Positions 14,557-23,091 of a stretch of 40,990 nt of DNA are shown here, piece by piece (the first letter of the stretch is position 1; each line of letters opens with the position of its first letter). The DNA is from Salinadaptatus halalkaliphilus (GTDB lineage Archaea > Halobacteriota > Halobacteria > Halobacteriales > Natrialbaceae). The notes under the pieces were generated by a model. The model did no database searches. It was not told the origin of the DNA and saw only the letters and a list, made by a program, of their open reading frames with translations. Made by a program: the position numbers and the translations under genes. Location: assembly GCF_006543045.1 (NCBI RefSeq), contig NZ_RBZW01000015.1:1-40990 (forward strand). The letters are read 5' to 3'.

Positions 14557-17319
14557 ATGAGTCGAAATACCGATTCCGAGTTCGAGATGGACGCACAGAC
14601 CACCAAGTACAGCGTTGAGTCGACCAGCCACGACGGTGAGGTTCTCGAGGCTGCCGACGTTGACGAGCCGGTCACCGCCGACGAGCCGTCGCCAGAACAG
14701 AACGTCACTGCCGACTACGACGAAATCGCGAACCTGCCACGAACCTCGTTCGGTCGCACGATCAACGCCCGAGCGTGGCACCCAAGCTGGGGTCCAACGC
14801 CTGCTGGCTACGACAACGTCGTTCCCCGAACCCAGGCAGTCGTCAGTGCCGATACCGACGTGAAGCTCGGCGAGACGGACGACGGACAAGCCCTGAAACA
14901 GAGCGTTCGCTCGATCCGACAGGGCAACTACTCGAACACCCCGGACGGCATGGGCGCAACCGTCGGCTCCGGATGGACCTACGACATCCCCGACTACCAG
15001 CTGATGGAGCGCGAACTCGCCGGCCACGGTGTCGAACTCAGCGGCTCGCCCTCGGCCCGTGTCGAAGCCGCTCACGCCGAGCAGCGCGAAGAAGAGTTCC
15101 AGCGAGCCCAGATCCCCACCCAGCAGGACGTGCATGAGCACTACTCGGTCGACATGACCGAAGGCGTCTCAGGCGACGAACGAGCGTTCACCATCGGCGA
15201 CGAGTTCGCCGAAGAACTCGAGGAGCAGACCCAGTGGGACCTCACCGAGGAAGCGATGATGTCGATGACCGAGAAGTGGGAATCCGTTCGCGAGTACACC
15301 ATCGACTGTGCCGATCGGCGAGCCCGTGAGTCTCGAGAGGCAGTCGCCGAGATGGGCGTGACGAACACGGCGACTCGCGACTTCGAGCGCTTCACTGACG
15401 ACGGTGACCGAGCACCGGAAGCCGAGATGGCGGGCGAGCAGGCTGCAGATCACCGGAACTACCACGCCCGATTCACCCGAACGCGCTACCCAGAAGGCCG
15501 CTGCCCAGCGTGGCCAGAGGGTGAAGCCGAGACGGAGACGATCGACCTGGGCGGCGAGACGGTCGAAGTCGCAACGGAGCCAATCGCGCCGGCGTCGGCC
15601 GAGGAGCTGAAGTGGGCCGCAGAGCAGGCTCGAATCGAGTGTCTCCCAGAGTGGCTGCTCGAGAAGGTCGAACGCGGTGCGATGCGGTTGTGGGATCGCA
15701 ACGCCGAGTGCGTCGGTGTCGACGCCGAGAACACGTTCTACGCGGATCTCTCGGACGAACTCGAAGATGGCGAAGAACACCCAGCCAACGAGGAGGCACC
15801 TGCATTCGTGACGGCAGATGGTCGAATCCCGGCACTCAGCGACTCGAGTGCGCCCGGCCTGCCGAGTGTGGACCGAGCACGAACCAGTTTCGAGCGAGCG
15901 CTGGCCACCGAGCGCGAATACATGTACGCCTTCGAGCCGGCGATGGAGAACCTCTGGCACGCAGACGGCACGCAGTCCCTCGAGACGATCGAGCCGTACT
16001 GGAACGGCTGTTCGGTCAAGGTCGAAGTGACGCGCTCGTACGTCCCGAACGACCCACAGAGCCAGAACCAGATCCTCTACGTGAAGGATGTGACCCCGAC
16101 GGCGACGGGCGAAGGACAGCTTGGCGAGGAAGCGAAGTTGACAGTCTGGCGAGCATCCAACCTCGACAGTCGGGTCGCAGTCGGTGACACGTTGTACATC
16201 TCGAACGCGAAGCCCGGTCAGTACAAGAACCAACTGACCCTGGCTGCCACGAGCGACACGACCATCGAGGTCGTCGAGGCGGGCGATGGCCCGATCAACA
16301 CCCACCGAGACGCCCTGATCGGGGCGATCAGCGGAGCCAACGAGGCACACCGTCCCGAGGGCGACGACCACCCACCAAGCGTCGGTGGAGAGATCGTCGA
16401 GGAGAACCCAACGAAAATCTTCCAGAAGCGCCACCGGCCGCCGGAGATGACGTTCCAGGTCGGACCACCGTACGAAGGCAAGAACACCCGCGTCGGTCGC
16501 CCGATGGAGGAACGTCCCGTCCCGATGACGTGGACGTACCCGATCACCGAGTGGGTCGACGAACACGCCGATGTTCGCTCGGAGGAAGCCGACGGCGAGG
16601 TGGCACCAACGGTCCACGAGCCCGACGAGGTGCTCGAGGACGATACGACCCAGATCACCCCAGACGAGTTCGCACAGGCGCTGGCCACCCTCGACGCCGA
16701 GGACAGCACGCCCGGTGGCCGGTACTGGGAGGCAGACGACTTCGGGGCAACGGTCGAACTCCTTGACGACCCCGAGGCACTGGGTGGCATCGACGAATTC
16801 GTGGCTCGGATCGGTCACCACCCGCACGCGGCAGATGAACTGGAGATTCGTGTTCATTCCGGGATTCCCCTGGAAGAGGGTGAGCCGAAGGCGATTCGGA
16901 TCGTCGAGTGGCACACCGAGGAGGACGCACCAACAGCGTTCCGACCGAAGGTCCACCTGACGCCGGGCTGGGAACAGCGGTTGGTCCGGAAGGTCCAATC
17001 GCTCCACGGCGCTCGCCACGACCCATCGCGGTCGTTGGAGGCGGCGAAGCTCAAGGCAGCGACGGGCGCGGACGAGAGCGGTGTGCCGGTGGTGCAGCCG
17101 AGCGCGGCGACGGAGAGCGCAGGACGGTCGCCGTCGGAGCGCCCGGACTGGGAGCCCCGGCGGATCTTCCAGAACGGGAGCTACTTGCATGAGTGTCCAG
17201 TCGACAGCTGTGAGTTCTCGCATCCGAAGAAGATGCGAGTCGTCCAGCACATGGGCGGGAAGGCGAGTGGCGCGGACGATCCCCACAGCGCAGCGAGCGA
17301 GAAAGCAGCTGCCGAGTAG
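14557..17319 (+). CDS. 920-aa OB-fold and zinc-finger-like protein, unknown role
   Basis: No family is recognised. An OB-fold-like stretch lies at about 480-575: CSVKVEVTRSYVP, then LYVKDVTPTATGEGQL, KLTVWRASNLDSRVAVGDTL and LTLAATSDTTIEVVE. The order (substrate strand, W-containing strand, VGDTL turn) resembles RPA/tRNA-type OB folds, so it may bind single-stranded DNA or RNA. Near the C-terminus C880 and C885 with H898 form a CX4CX12H finger. The rest is acidic, charged and helical. A VEWHTE motif recalls LEWHTD in the 10240 and 13179 products. It is the largest gene of the accessory block and sits behind the structured leader. ATG 14557 is chosen from the leader. A GTG at 14509 lies within it. 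Confidence 0.7.
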   Translation: MSRNTDSEFEMDAQTTKYSVESTSHDGEVLEAADVDEPVTADEPSPEQNVTADYDEIANLPRTSFGRTINARAWHPSWGPTPAGYDNVVPRTQAVVSADTDVKLGETDDGQALKQSVRSIRQGNYSNTPDGMGATVGSGWTYDIPDYQLMERELAGHGVELSGSPSARVEAAHAEQREEEFQRAQIPTQQDVHEHYSVDMTEGVSGDERAFTIGDEFAEELEEQTQWDLTEEAMMSMTEKWESVREYTIDCADRRARESREAVAEMGVTNTATRDFERFTDDGDRAPEAEMAGEQAADHRNYHARFTRTRYPEGRCPAWPEGEAETETIDLGGETVEVATEPIAPASAEELKWAAEQARIECLPEWLLEKVERGAMRLWDRNAECVGVDAENTFYADLSDELEDGEEHPANEEAPAFVTADGRIPALSDSSAPGLPSVDRARTSFERALATEREYMYAFEPAMENLWHADGTQSLETIEPYWNGCSVKVEVTRSYVPNDPQSQNQILYVKDVTPTATGEGQLGEEAKLTVWRASNLDSRVAVGDTLYISNAKPGQYKNQLTLAATSDTTIEVVEAGDGPINTHRDALIGAISGANEAHRPEGDDHPPSVGGEIVEENPTKIFQKRHRPPEMTFQVGPPYEGKNTRVGRPMEERPVPMTWTYPITEWVDEHADVRSEEADGEVAPTVHEPDEVLEDDTTQITPDEFAQALATLDAEDSTPGGRYWEADDFGATVELLDDPEALGGIDEFVARIGHHPHAADELEIRVHSGIPLEEGEPKAIRIVEWHTEEDAPTAFRPKVHLTPGWEQRLVRKVQSLHGARHDPSRSLEAAKLKAATGADESGVPVVQPSAATESAGRSPSERPDWEPRRIFQNGSYLHECPVDSCEFSHPKKMRVVQHMGGKASGADDPHSAASEKAAAE

Positions 17320-17377
17320 GCGCTCGACGCGGTAGGAAATCCGGTCGCCCTAGCCCGCCGGTTCCTTCGAACACCGA

Positions 17378-17428
17378 CACCACCCACCGCCCTCCATGTT
17401 CCGGGCGGCTAACGCCGCCGGGCTTTCA
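17378..17428. repeat. CACC-rich module with GC hairpin
   Basis: CACCACCCACCGCCCTCCAT is followed by an imperfect GC-rich hairpin, GCGGC-TAAC-GCCGC at its core (17401-17422), and GGGCTTTC. The same module occurs at 25712-25765 and, with changed stems, at 9012-9079 and 25823-25875. It may be a terminator of the 14557 gene. Confidence 0.55.
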
Positions 17429-17641
17429 CCAGCGTCGACGGTCCGGGATGCAGTACACGAGGTTGCAATCGCGACCGTTCAGCGAGAGTTGGACCGGTCA
17501 GCCGCACCTCTCTCGATATTTGTGTCTCTGAAAGAGGTGGTGGTCGTCCAGGTTCGACCTCGAGCACCACGAGTGGTGTTCGAGTCGCTGGGTGATCACC
17601 GTGGCGAGTCGTACAGTCTGCAGTCCATCGAACCACCATAG
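17396..17641 (+). CDS. 81-aa open frame, probably a gene fragment
   Basis: The only ATG lies inside the repeated hairpin module. Residues 15-81 look coding (VRDAVHEVAIATVQREL, then VVVVQVRPRAPRVVFE) with GC-rich third positions and no known family. It may be the remnant of a longer gene that lost its 5' end, or a small real gene. It ends about 40 bases before the IS element. Confidence 0.35.
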   Translation: MFRAANAAGLSPASTVRDAVHEVAIATVQRELDRSAAPLSIFVSLKEVVVVQVRPRAPRVVFESLGDHRGESYSLQSIEPP

Positions 17642-17681
17642 CACCCCAAGTCGGGTCTATCAAAATCGTAAGACTGACGTG

Positions 17682-19084
17682 CATCCGTCTTTAGTTAGGC
17701 GCAAAACCGCACGATAGCGGCGGCTTATCGGAGTTACTTTTCGGAAGGAATGAGGAGGCGGAAGATGTGCACTCTAACCCCTCCTCACAGGAAGTGGAAC
17801 GCCATCTCACTAACTTCCTTCCATCTGAAGCGCTCGAAGACCACGCCGATGCCGTCGGCGTGGTCGAGCGTGACCGGAAGCTGCAGATACCGCCGCTCGT
17901 TTGGTCATTTGCGTTCGGCTTCGCCGGCGGCGCAAGCCGAACGCTCGCCAGCTTCAGACGGAGCTACAACTCGACTGCAGACAGGACATTGTCCGCAGGA
18001 GGCTTCTATCAGCGGTTGACGCCGACTCTCACAGAGTACCTCCGCGACCTCGTCGAGTACGGGCTCGACGAGGTCGCTGTTCCTCACACCGTCTCAGAGG
18101 AGTTCAACCGATTCAGAGACGTGATGATCGCAGATGGAACGGTTCTCCGGCTCCATGAGTTGCTTTCTGAGGAGTACGAAGGTCGCCGTGATGAGCAGGC
18201 TGGAGCACGGCTCCACCTGCTCCATAACGTCACTGAGCAGACGATCGACCGGTTCAGCGTCACAGATGAGAAAAGACACGACAGCACGCAGTTCGAGACA
18301 GGATCGTGGCTCGAAGGTCGGCTAGCGATCTTCGATCTGGCCTATTTCAAGTACCGGCGGTTCGCGTTGATCGACGAGAACGACGGCTACTTCGTGAGTC
18401 GACTGAAACGCAGCTCTAACCCGGTTGTAACCGACGAATTTCGGGAATGGCGCGGCCGCGCCATTCCCTTGGAAGGGAAGAAAATCTTCGACGTCGTGGA
18501 CGATCTCTGTCGCAAGTACATCGACGTCGAAGTTGAGATCGAGTTTGACCGGAGAGAGTACGCGGGCACGCAGTCGCGCGATACGAAGCGGTTCCGCGTC
18601 GTCGGCGTCCGCAACGAGGACGCCGACGACTACCACCTGTACATCACGAATCTCTCACGCGAAGAGTTCCTGCCGGAGGATCTAGCGACGATCTACCGGT
18701 GTAGGTGGGAAGTAGAACTACTGTTTCGGGAGCTGAAGACGCAGTACAGGCTGGATGAGTTCGATACGACGAAGAAGCACGTCGTAGAGATTCTGCTGTA
18801 CGCGGCGCTGTTGTCCTTGGTTGTGAGCCGTGAGTTGCTCAGTCTGGTCATCGAACACGCAGATGATGAGCTCGTGTTCCCGCCGGAACGCTGGGCGGCG
18901 ACCTTCCGGTCGCACGCCCAGCTCATTCTCTACCGGTTGAGTGACTACCTCGGGTACTCTCCACCGCCACTGCTTGATCGGCTGATCGCCGACGCGCAGA
19001 AGATCCACAAACAACGGCCGGTTCTCCAAGAACAGCTCGCTACCGCCCTCAAACCGGCTGCTGAGGCCTAACTAAAGACCAATG
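17682..19084 (+). mobile_element. IS4-family insertion sequence, ISH8 type, complete
   Basis: The ends are the inverted repeats CATCCGTCTTTAGTTAGGC (left) and CATTGGTCTTTAGTTAGGC (right, read inward), two mismatches in 19. GACTGACGTG flanks both sides (17672-17681 and 19085-19094) as a 10-bp target duplication, the size I recall for the ISH8 group. The 1403-bp length also fits that group as I remember it. An intact duplication and an intact transposase indicate a fairly recent insertion. Confidence 0.92.
17767..19071 (+). CDS. IS4-family transposase (ISH8 type)
   Basis: This 434-aa DDE transposase appears intact. The IS4 signature is seen as YRCRWEVELLFRELK (Y-R-E-K pattern) near residue 318. 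Upstream acidic residues sit in MIADGTVLRLHEL near 119 and in IFDLAYFKYRRF near 190. It fills nearly the whole element, and the stop overlaps the right inverted repeat. The start is GTG 17767; an ATG two bases earlier is in another frame. Confidence 0.92.
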   Translation: MHSNPSSQEVERHLTNFLPSEALEDHADAVGVVERDRKLQIPPLVWSFAFGFAGGASRTLASFRRSYNSTADRTLSAGGFYQRLTPTLTEYLRDLVEYGLDEVAVPHTVSEEFNRFRDVMIADGTVLRLHELLSEEYEGRRDEQAGARLHLLHNVTEQTIDRFSVTDEKRHDSTQFETGSWLEGRLAIFDLAYFKYRRFALIDENDGYFVSRLKRSSNPVVTDEFREWRGRAIPLEGKKIFDVVDDLCRKYIDVEVEIEFDRREYAGTQSRDTKRFRVVGVRNEDADDYHLYITNLSREEFLPEDLATIYRCRWEVELLFRELKTQYRLDEFDTTKKHVVEILLYAALLSLVVSRELLSLVIEHADDELVFPPERWAATFRSHAQLILYRLSDYLGYSPPPLLDRLIADAQKIHKQRPVLQEQLATALKPAAEA

Positions 19085-19094
19085 GACTGACGTG

Positions 19095-19586
19095 TTGTTG
19101 GTCACTGATGTCAATCTGCCGTTCCAGAGTCTCCACCTCGCTCTGGTAACGACAGATACCTTCCCTTCCCCAACCCCTCTTTCGAGCAACTGGGGAGCCA
19201 AAAGAGCGCACATCGGTTCGACAGGGAGCATCGGTTCGTCCGCGCCGGCACCCCAACCCGGCGGTTCGAAGCGGTGTTCCCCGAATCGTGTCGCGCATTC
19301 GTGCGCTGAAGCGTCGAACTCATGCACCTCAGCCAGACAGTCTGTGTCAGAGTCACTCCGATCGACACCCCCCTAACCTCTGGAACGAGTCGGCGGCTGC
19401 AGACAAGCCCATCCGGCTCGACGACATTCGTCATATTCGACTGAACGGTTTCTCGAGAGCATACTCTCTCGAGAAGCGGTTCGATTCCGCGCCAGTCGAT
19501 TCCCTTCTCGTTCGTCGAACAAAGACCTTCGATAGCTAGCGGTATATTGCAAATTTCCAAGTATTACACCCTCCTACCCCCTCACT
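19095..19586. other. 490-bp stretch without a convincing gene
   Basis: Open frames of 94 aa (+) and 149 aa (-) cross this region but have unusual composition and no recognisable domain. The sequence directly right of the IS may be the rest of whatever locus it interrupted. An A/T-rich promoter-like zone (19540-19580) precedes the AbrB-like gene. Confidence 0.35.
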
Positions 19587-19847
19587 ATGGACAAAATAAA
19601 AGGCGAAACCACCGTCACCGTCACAAGCAAGGGGAGAGTCACGATCCCGAAAGAGTTCCGAGACAAGCTCCACATCGACACGCCAGGCCGTATCCGATTG
19701 ATCGAGAAAGAAAACGGAGAGATCATAATCCGACCAGTCAAGCGTCCGTCCGAGCTCCGAGGAGCACTCGCAGCAGAAACCACAGGGGACGACGAAAAAT
19801 CGGCAACAGAACTCCTTCGCGAAACTCGAGAACAAGACCTCATCTAG
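19587..19847 (+). CDS. AbrB/SpoVT-type DNA-binding protein, orphan antitoxin-like
   Basis: In this 86-aa protein, residues 9-50 are a typical swapped-hairpin AbrB domain: VTVTSKGRVTIPKEFRDKL, followed by PGRIRLIE and EIIIRPV. The C-terminal 30 residues are charged and helical, as in VapB antitoxins. No PIN-domain or other toxin gene follows; the next gene is a zinc-ribbon protein 134 bases later. It is therefore either a stand-alone regulator or an antitoxin that lost its toxin. Confidence 0.85.
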   Translation: MDKIKGETTVTVTSKGRVTIPKEFRDKLHIDTPGRIRLIEKENGEIIIRPVKRPSELRGALAAETTGDDEKSATELLRETREQDLI

Positions 19848-19899
19848 CGGTTCCGTGGTCAGCTCGGTCAGCCATTCCACCGGAAGTCCGGTGTCTCGC

Positions 19900-19981
19900 A
19901 CCGCATTTGTATTGACGAATTGGTGGTCTCGTTTTGAGTCGGCTTCCAGAGGCGACACAGAGGCGAGATCGGAGTTACACA
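19900..19981 (+). promoter_or_regulatory. CCGCATTTGT promoter with GGAG leader
   Basis: ACCGCATTTGTATTGACGAA at 19900 matches the promoter at 14319 through GACGAATTGGTG. The leader ends GGAGTTACACA before ATG 19982. Confidence 0.55.
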
Positions 19982-20218
19982 ATGAACCGAGAACCGTCAT
20001 TCCCAGAGCCGTCAGAAAGTTCCGACATCGTCGAAATCAACGTTGCAGAACTCGAAGAGAGCCTCCAATTCGAGAGCGAAGTCTACAACGGCATGCCGGC
20101 TGTCCAAGCCGAACGCGAGGCACCACAGCCCGATGTCCATGAAGAGCTTGCGCCCGACGAGCGCCCGCTCTGCCCGCTGTGTGGCGACCACGATTGCACG
20201 GTCCACAACACTCGGTGA
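19982..20218 (+). CDS. 78-aa zinc-ribbon-like protein
   Basis: An acidic N-terminal part (VEINVAELEESLQFESEVY) is followed by a C-terminal CPLCGDHDCTVH, which gives three Cys and one His for a small zinc site. It is the first gene of a tight run (19982-21499) with gaps of 5, 4, -8 and 11 bases. Function unknown. Confidence 0.68.
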   Translation: MNREPSFPEPSESSDIVEINVAELEESLQFESEVYNGMPAVQAEREAPQPDVHEELAPDERPLCPLCGDHDCTVHNTR

Positions 20219-20223
20219 TCACG

Positions 20224-20697
20224 ATGCAGGAACCAGCTACTCCCCTCGAGCCGGCAAAGCCGTCCGTTCCCAACACGATGGGTGTTCGCGAGCACGTCCT
20301 CGAGAGCCCAATCCCGAAACTGGCACAAGGTCGCCAGCTGTCGACTCCAGAAATCGACAAGATCGCGCCGGGCGACGTTGTGGCGGGCTCGGATTTCTTC
20401 GTCGTCGTCGATATCGAGTACCACAGCGATCCCGCAGAGTCTCAAGTCGTGCTGTTCAACCAACGGACGACGAATTTCGAGCGCGTACGAGCCAGCCTGT
20501 TGTCGGAGTGGGTCGACTCGCCAATGTTCCCGGTCAAACACTTCGGCGACGTTCTCATTCCAGCCGACAGCAACTACCAGGTTGAACCGCCCACGCTCGA
20601 GACCGAGCGTGCGACCGAAATTCCTGTCGCCGGCGTTCGCGAAGACGACGCCCAAGAAGAATCGGAACCAGAACTCGACGAAATCTACCCGATGTAA
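20224..20697 (+). CDS. 157-aa protein of unknown function
   Basis: No family is recognised. After a Pro-rich start, residues about 45-120 look like a beta-rich domain (GDVVAGSDFFVVVDIEYH, VVLFNQRTTNFERVRASLL). The tail is very acidic (EESEPELDEIYPM). It starts 5 bases after the previous stop and ends 4 bases before the next start, so it is part of one transcript. Confidence 0.7.
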   Translation: MQEPATPLEPAKPSVPNTMGVREHVLESPIPKLAQGRQLSTPEIDKIAPGDVVAGSDFFVVVDIEYHSDPAESQVVLFNQRTTNFERVRASLLSEWVDSPMFPVKHFGDVLIPADSNYQVEPPTLETERATEIPVAGVREDDAQEESEPELDEIYPM

Positions 20698-20701
20698 ATA
20701 C

Positions 20702-21043
20702 ATGACCGAGATTCCACCAGAAGCGACCGACCTTTCCGAAGAACAATTCCGAACTGCTTTCGCCGTCCTCGAAACCGCTCGCGAATGGAGTGCAGAAAAC
20801 GGCCTCGAGCCGGAGCGAAATGCATTCAACGACGCTCACCACTGGTTGCAGGAATTCGAAGCGCTTCTCCACAACCAAGGCCACCTCGAAGAGAAACAAC
20901 CGCACTCGGTCACAGAGCACGCCTTCACCTGCTCGGAATGCGGCCACGAAGAATGGTCGACCGAGGAACCAACTCTCGGCGGGAACACGTGTCCGAACTG
21001 CGGGTGCGGAATGACTGATGCTGTCAGCCAACAGCATGACTGA
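20702..21043 (+). CDS. 113-aa protein with C-terminal zinc ribbon
   Basis: The first 75 residues are helical (SEEQFRTAFAVLETAREW, HHWLQEFEALLHNQ). The C-terminus has CSECGHEEW...CPNCGCG, a classical four-Cys zinc ribbon like those of transcription or replication accessory proteins. Its last 8 bases overlap the next gene. Confidence 0.72.
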   Translation: MTEIPPEATDLSEEQFRTAFAVLETAREWSAENGLEPERNAFNDAHHWLQEFEALLHNQGHLEEKQPHSVTEHAFTCSECGHEEWSTEEPTLGGNTCPNCGCGMTDAVSQQHD

Positions 21044-21227
21044 CGGTGATCCCGACGATATCGTCGTGGGCCAGTGCGAAGAGTGCGGATACGTATTCGA
21101 CGACGATGTCGATTTCCGATTCCCCCAGCCCGCCGAATGCTCGTGCGGTCGCACGCTAACCAGTACAACTGTCGCCGACGTCGAGACTCTCGAGTCGGTC
21201 CTGCCAACCACTGTCAACTACGCCTAG
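21036..21227 (+). CDS. 63-aa zinc-ribbon protein
   Basis: Short acidic protein with CEECGYVFDDD and CSCGRTLTS, giving four cysteines in zinc-ribbon spacing. ATG 21036 overlaps the end of the previous gene (ATGACTGA), which implies coupled translation. An alternative ATG at 21018 would lengthen the overlap. Function unknown. Confidence 0.65.
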   Translation: MTDGDPDDIVVGQCEECGYVFDDDVDFRFPQPAECSCGRTLTSTTVADVETLESVLPTTVNYA

Positions 21228-21238
21228 AAACCCCCACA

Positions 21239-21499
21239 ATGCAAATCCAGCAATCTCAAGCCGACCAGACCCAATGCACAGACCGTCTTTGCACCGAAGA
21301 GGCTGAATTCGGGTACTGGATGCCCGCCCTCGACGATTTCTCGCGTGTTCGCGATCCCGAACGTGACGAACTCGAGGACGGCGATCTCTGCCCGCACGTA
21401 TGCAAATCCTGTCGCAACCGTCGTCTCGAGAACGGCCAGTACGACGCCGACCGCTTCGTCCGGATCCGCCGAGAGCCCAGACAACCCGAAATAGCCTGA
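21239..21499 (+). CDS. 86-aa Cys-rich small protein
   Basis: Contains QCTDRLCTEE near the N-terminus and LCPHVCKSCRNRR in the middle. The four to five Cys can bind one zinc. The C-terminus is basic (RFVRIRREPR), so nucleic-acid binding is possible. It is the last gene of the tight run, 11 bases after the previous one. Confidence 0.65.
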   Translation: MQIQQSQADQTQCTDRLCTEEAEFGYWMPALDDFSRVRDPERDELEDGDLCPHVCKSCRNRRLENGQYDADRFVRIRREPRQPEIA

Positions 21500-21582
21500 A
21501 GCACTGTATTTTTCTCCCGAAATTGTGTGTCGATTCGTTCACTATTGGATTCACTTCCATTACCAGCGACAAACCAACACCA

Positions 21583-22347
21583 ATGTCCACAGATACACCA
21601 CCCACCGACATTCAAGAAGAATTGGAAGACCGACCCACCATCTCCGCAACCGAACCAGCTTGGGTCACAAGCGACTATAAAATTACAGAAGATGGGGTTC
21701 TCGAGCGCGTCAGCGTCCCAACCGTCTCTCATCCAATCCACTCGATTCCCCAGGACCCAACATATCGATTCGAGGATGGTACTGTTCTCCGTTCTTGGAA
21801 CGATGCAACCGCCTACGCAAGCGCATTCTCGAGCGGGAAAGATCCAAGCCTTTTCTTGCTCGCACACGGGTATCTCGAAGTTGACAAAGAACTGGTTCCA
21901 CTGATCGAAGAAAGCCGCTCTTGGTTCGAAAGTGCCGAAGACCAGTACCAGATGGCAGCTGGCGGCTTCGGAACAATCGAATCGTTCTCCCCCGGCGGAG
22001 CCACCTTTGCGTGGGTCAACAACCTCCACCCAGCGAAGGAATTCCCCCACCGACGAGACAATTTTGAGGCACTCGTCGCTCAAGCAGAAACGCAGGCCAC
22101 TGTCGTCCCAGACCGAGCTACCGGCATCCAGATCTCCTCCCAGGAAAGAAAAACCACCACTTGGCGAAATGTAACGCCAGGTGGCGACCTCGAGATCTTC
22201 GAACGAGTTCCCTTCGAAGAAACCGTAACCGATTTCGACACTCTCGAAACCGAACTCAGCCGGATCATGGAGTCGCCACCTGATTTCGACCTTCTCGAGA
22301 GAGATGCCACTGCCGTGGCCAAAGAGATGGAAGCCATCCCAGAGTAG
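21583..22347 (+). CDS. 254-aa protein of unknown function
   Basis: No domain is recognised. The sequence is acidic and mixed alpha/beta, with stretches such as ATAYASAFSSGKDPSLFLLA, WFESAEDQYQMAAGGFGTI and ATFAWVNNLHPAKEF. There is no signal peptide or membrane segment. ATG 21583 follows an 83-base gap with AT-rich sequence (TGTATTTTTCTCC at 21505) that may hold a separate promoter. Confidence 0.68.
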   Translation: MSTDTPPTDIQEELEDRPTISATEPAWVTSDYKITEDGVLERVSVPTVSHPIHSIPQDPTYRFEDGTVLRSWNDATAYASAFSSGKDPSLFLLAHGYLEVDKELVPLIEESRSWFESAEDQYQMAAGGFGTIESFSPGGATFAWVNNLHPAKEFPHRRDNFEALVAQAETQATVVPDRATGIQISSQERKTTTWRNVTPGGDLEIFERVPFEETVTDFDTLETELSRIMESPPDFDLLERDATAVAKEMEAIPE

Positions 22348-22356
22348 CCGACACGA

Positions 22357-22386
22357 ACCGCATTTGTCCCTCCAGAAGGAGTACAG
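22357..22386 (+). promoter_or_regulatory. CCGCATTTGT promoter
   Basis: ACCGCATTTGTCC lies about 25 bases before ATG 22387, the distance expected for a TATA element of a leaderless transcript. GAAGGAG just before the ATG could also serve as a ribosome-binding site. Confidence 0.55.
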
Positions 22387-23067
22387 ATGTCCGATACTCC
22401 AGACTCGTTACCGCCAGGGGTCCTGGCGTTGTGCGACGAATTCGACCTCGAGCAGCCAACACCCGGCGAACGCTGGGAGTTCGATTTGGCCAATCCACCA
22501 ACAGACATCAGTGACCGACTCGTCCGTGCTGGCTGTCAACTTCGGTGCGAGTACGCAACCGACAACGGCCGCCGATACGAGTATGTCGTCCCCGAAGCGG
22601 GATGGCCAGACCCACTGGGCTATGTGACCACCGACGACCCACAGTGGGTCGGCCCGCAACACGGCTGGAATCCAGCCGATCGATACCACGGGAACGTTCG
22701 CGGGTCGATTCCGTCCCCTGGAGACTGCGACCGCCATCCCGACCTGCCTGCCAACGCCTACGCTCTTTCCAGAGTCACACTGTATCCGCCAAAATCTGAG
22801 GCCAAATTCCATGCCAAAACGTCGCTCGAGCCTCCAACTGGGGCCTGGGTCGCCGTGCTGACCTACGAGCAGGCGACTCGAAGCCACAGTTCTCACGTTG
22901 GTGTGTATTCATCCGAACTCGGCGAGTTCCCCGAATGCACCAAGTGGACGTCCGCACCGTATACCAACGACGAACGTCGCCACGTCGAGTGGTTCGATAC
23001 ACTCGAGGACGCAACCACGTTCGTCAAACGCGAAACCGGCCTCGCTGTCCCGCCCCGATCCGATTAA
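22387..23067 (+). CDS. 226-aa protein of unknown function
   Basis: No family is recognised. It is rich in Pro, Trp and Tyr, with ELGEFPECTKWTSAPYTNDE and a C-terminal helix (DTLEDATTFVKRE). Residues 135-185 look beta-rich (ALSRVTLYPPKSEAKFHAK, AWVAVLTYEQATRS). Leaderless start at ATG 22387. The next gene follows after 24 bases. Confidence 0.68.
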   Translation: MSDTPDSLPPGVLALCDEFDLEQPTPGERWEFDLANPPTDISDRLVRAGCQLRCEYATDNGRRYEYVVPEAGWPDPLGYVTTDDPQWVGPQHGWNPADRYHGNVRGSIPSPGDCDRHPDLPANAYALSRVTLYPPKSEAKFHAKTSLEPPTGAWVAVLTYEQATRSHSSHVGVYSSELGEFPECTKWTSAPYTNDERRHVEWFDTLEDATTFVKRETGLAVPPRSD

Positions 23068-23091
23068 CGACTTTCCACACGTTCACCAACC

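Noticed and set aside
15169-17286. 705-aa protein on the - strand
   Set aside because: Mirror frame of the 920-aa OB-fold gene, with Arg/Leu/Val-rich composition typical of antisense reading.
17672-19094. Integration attachment site
   Set aside because: The 10-bp direct repeat is fully explained as the IS target duplication, and no integrase or tRNA end is present.
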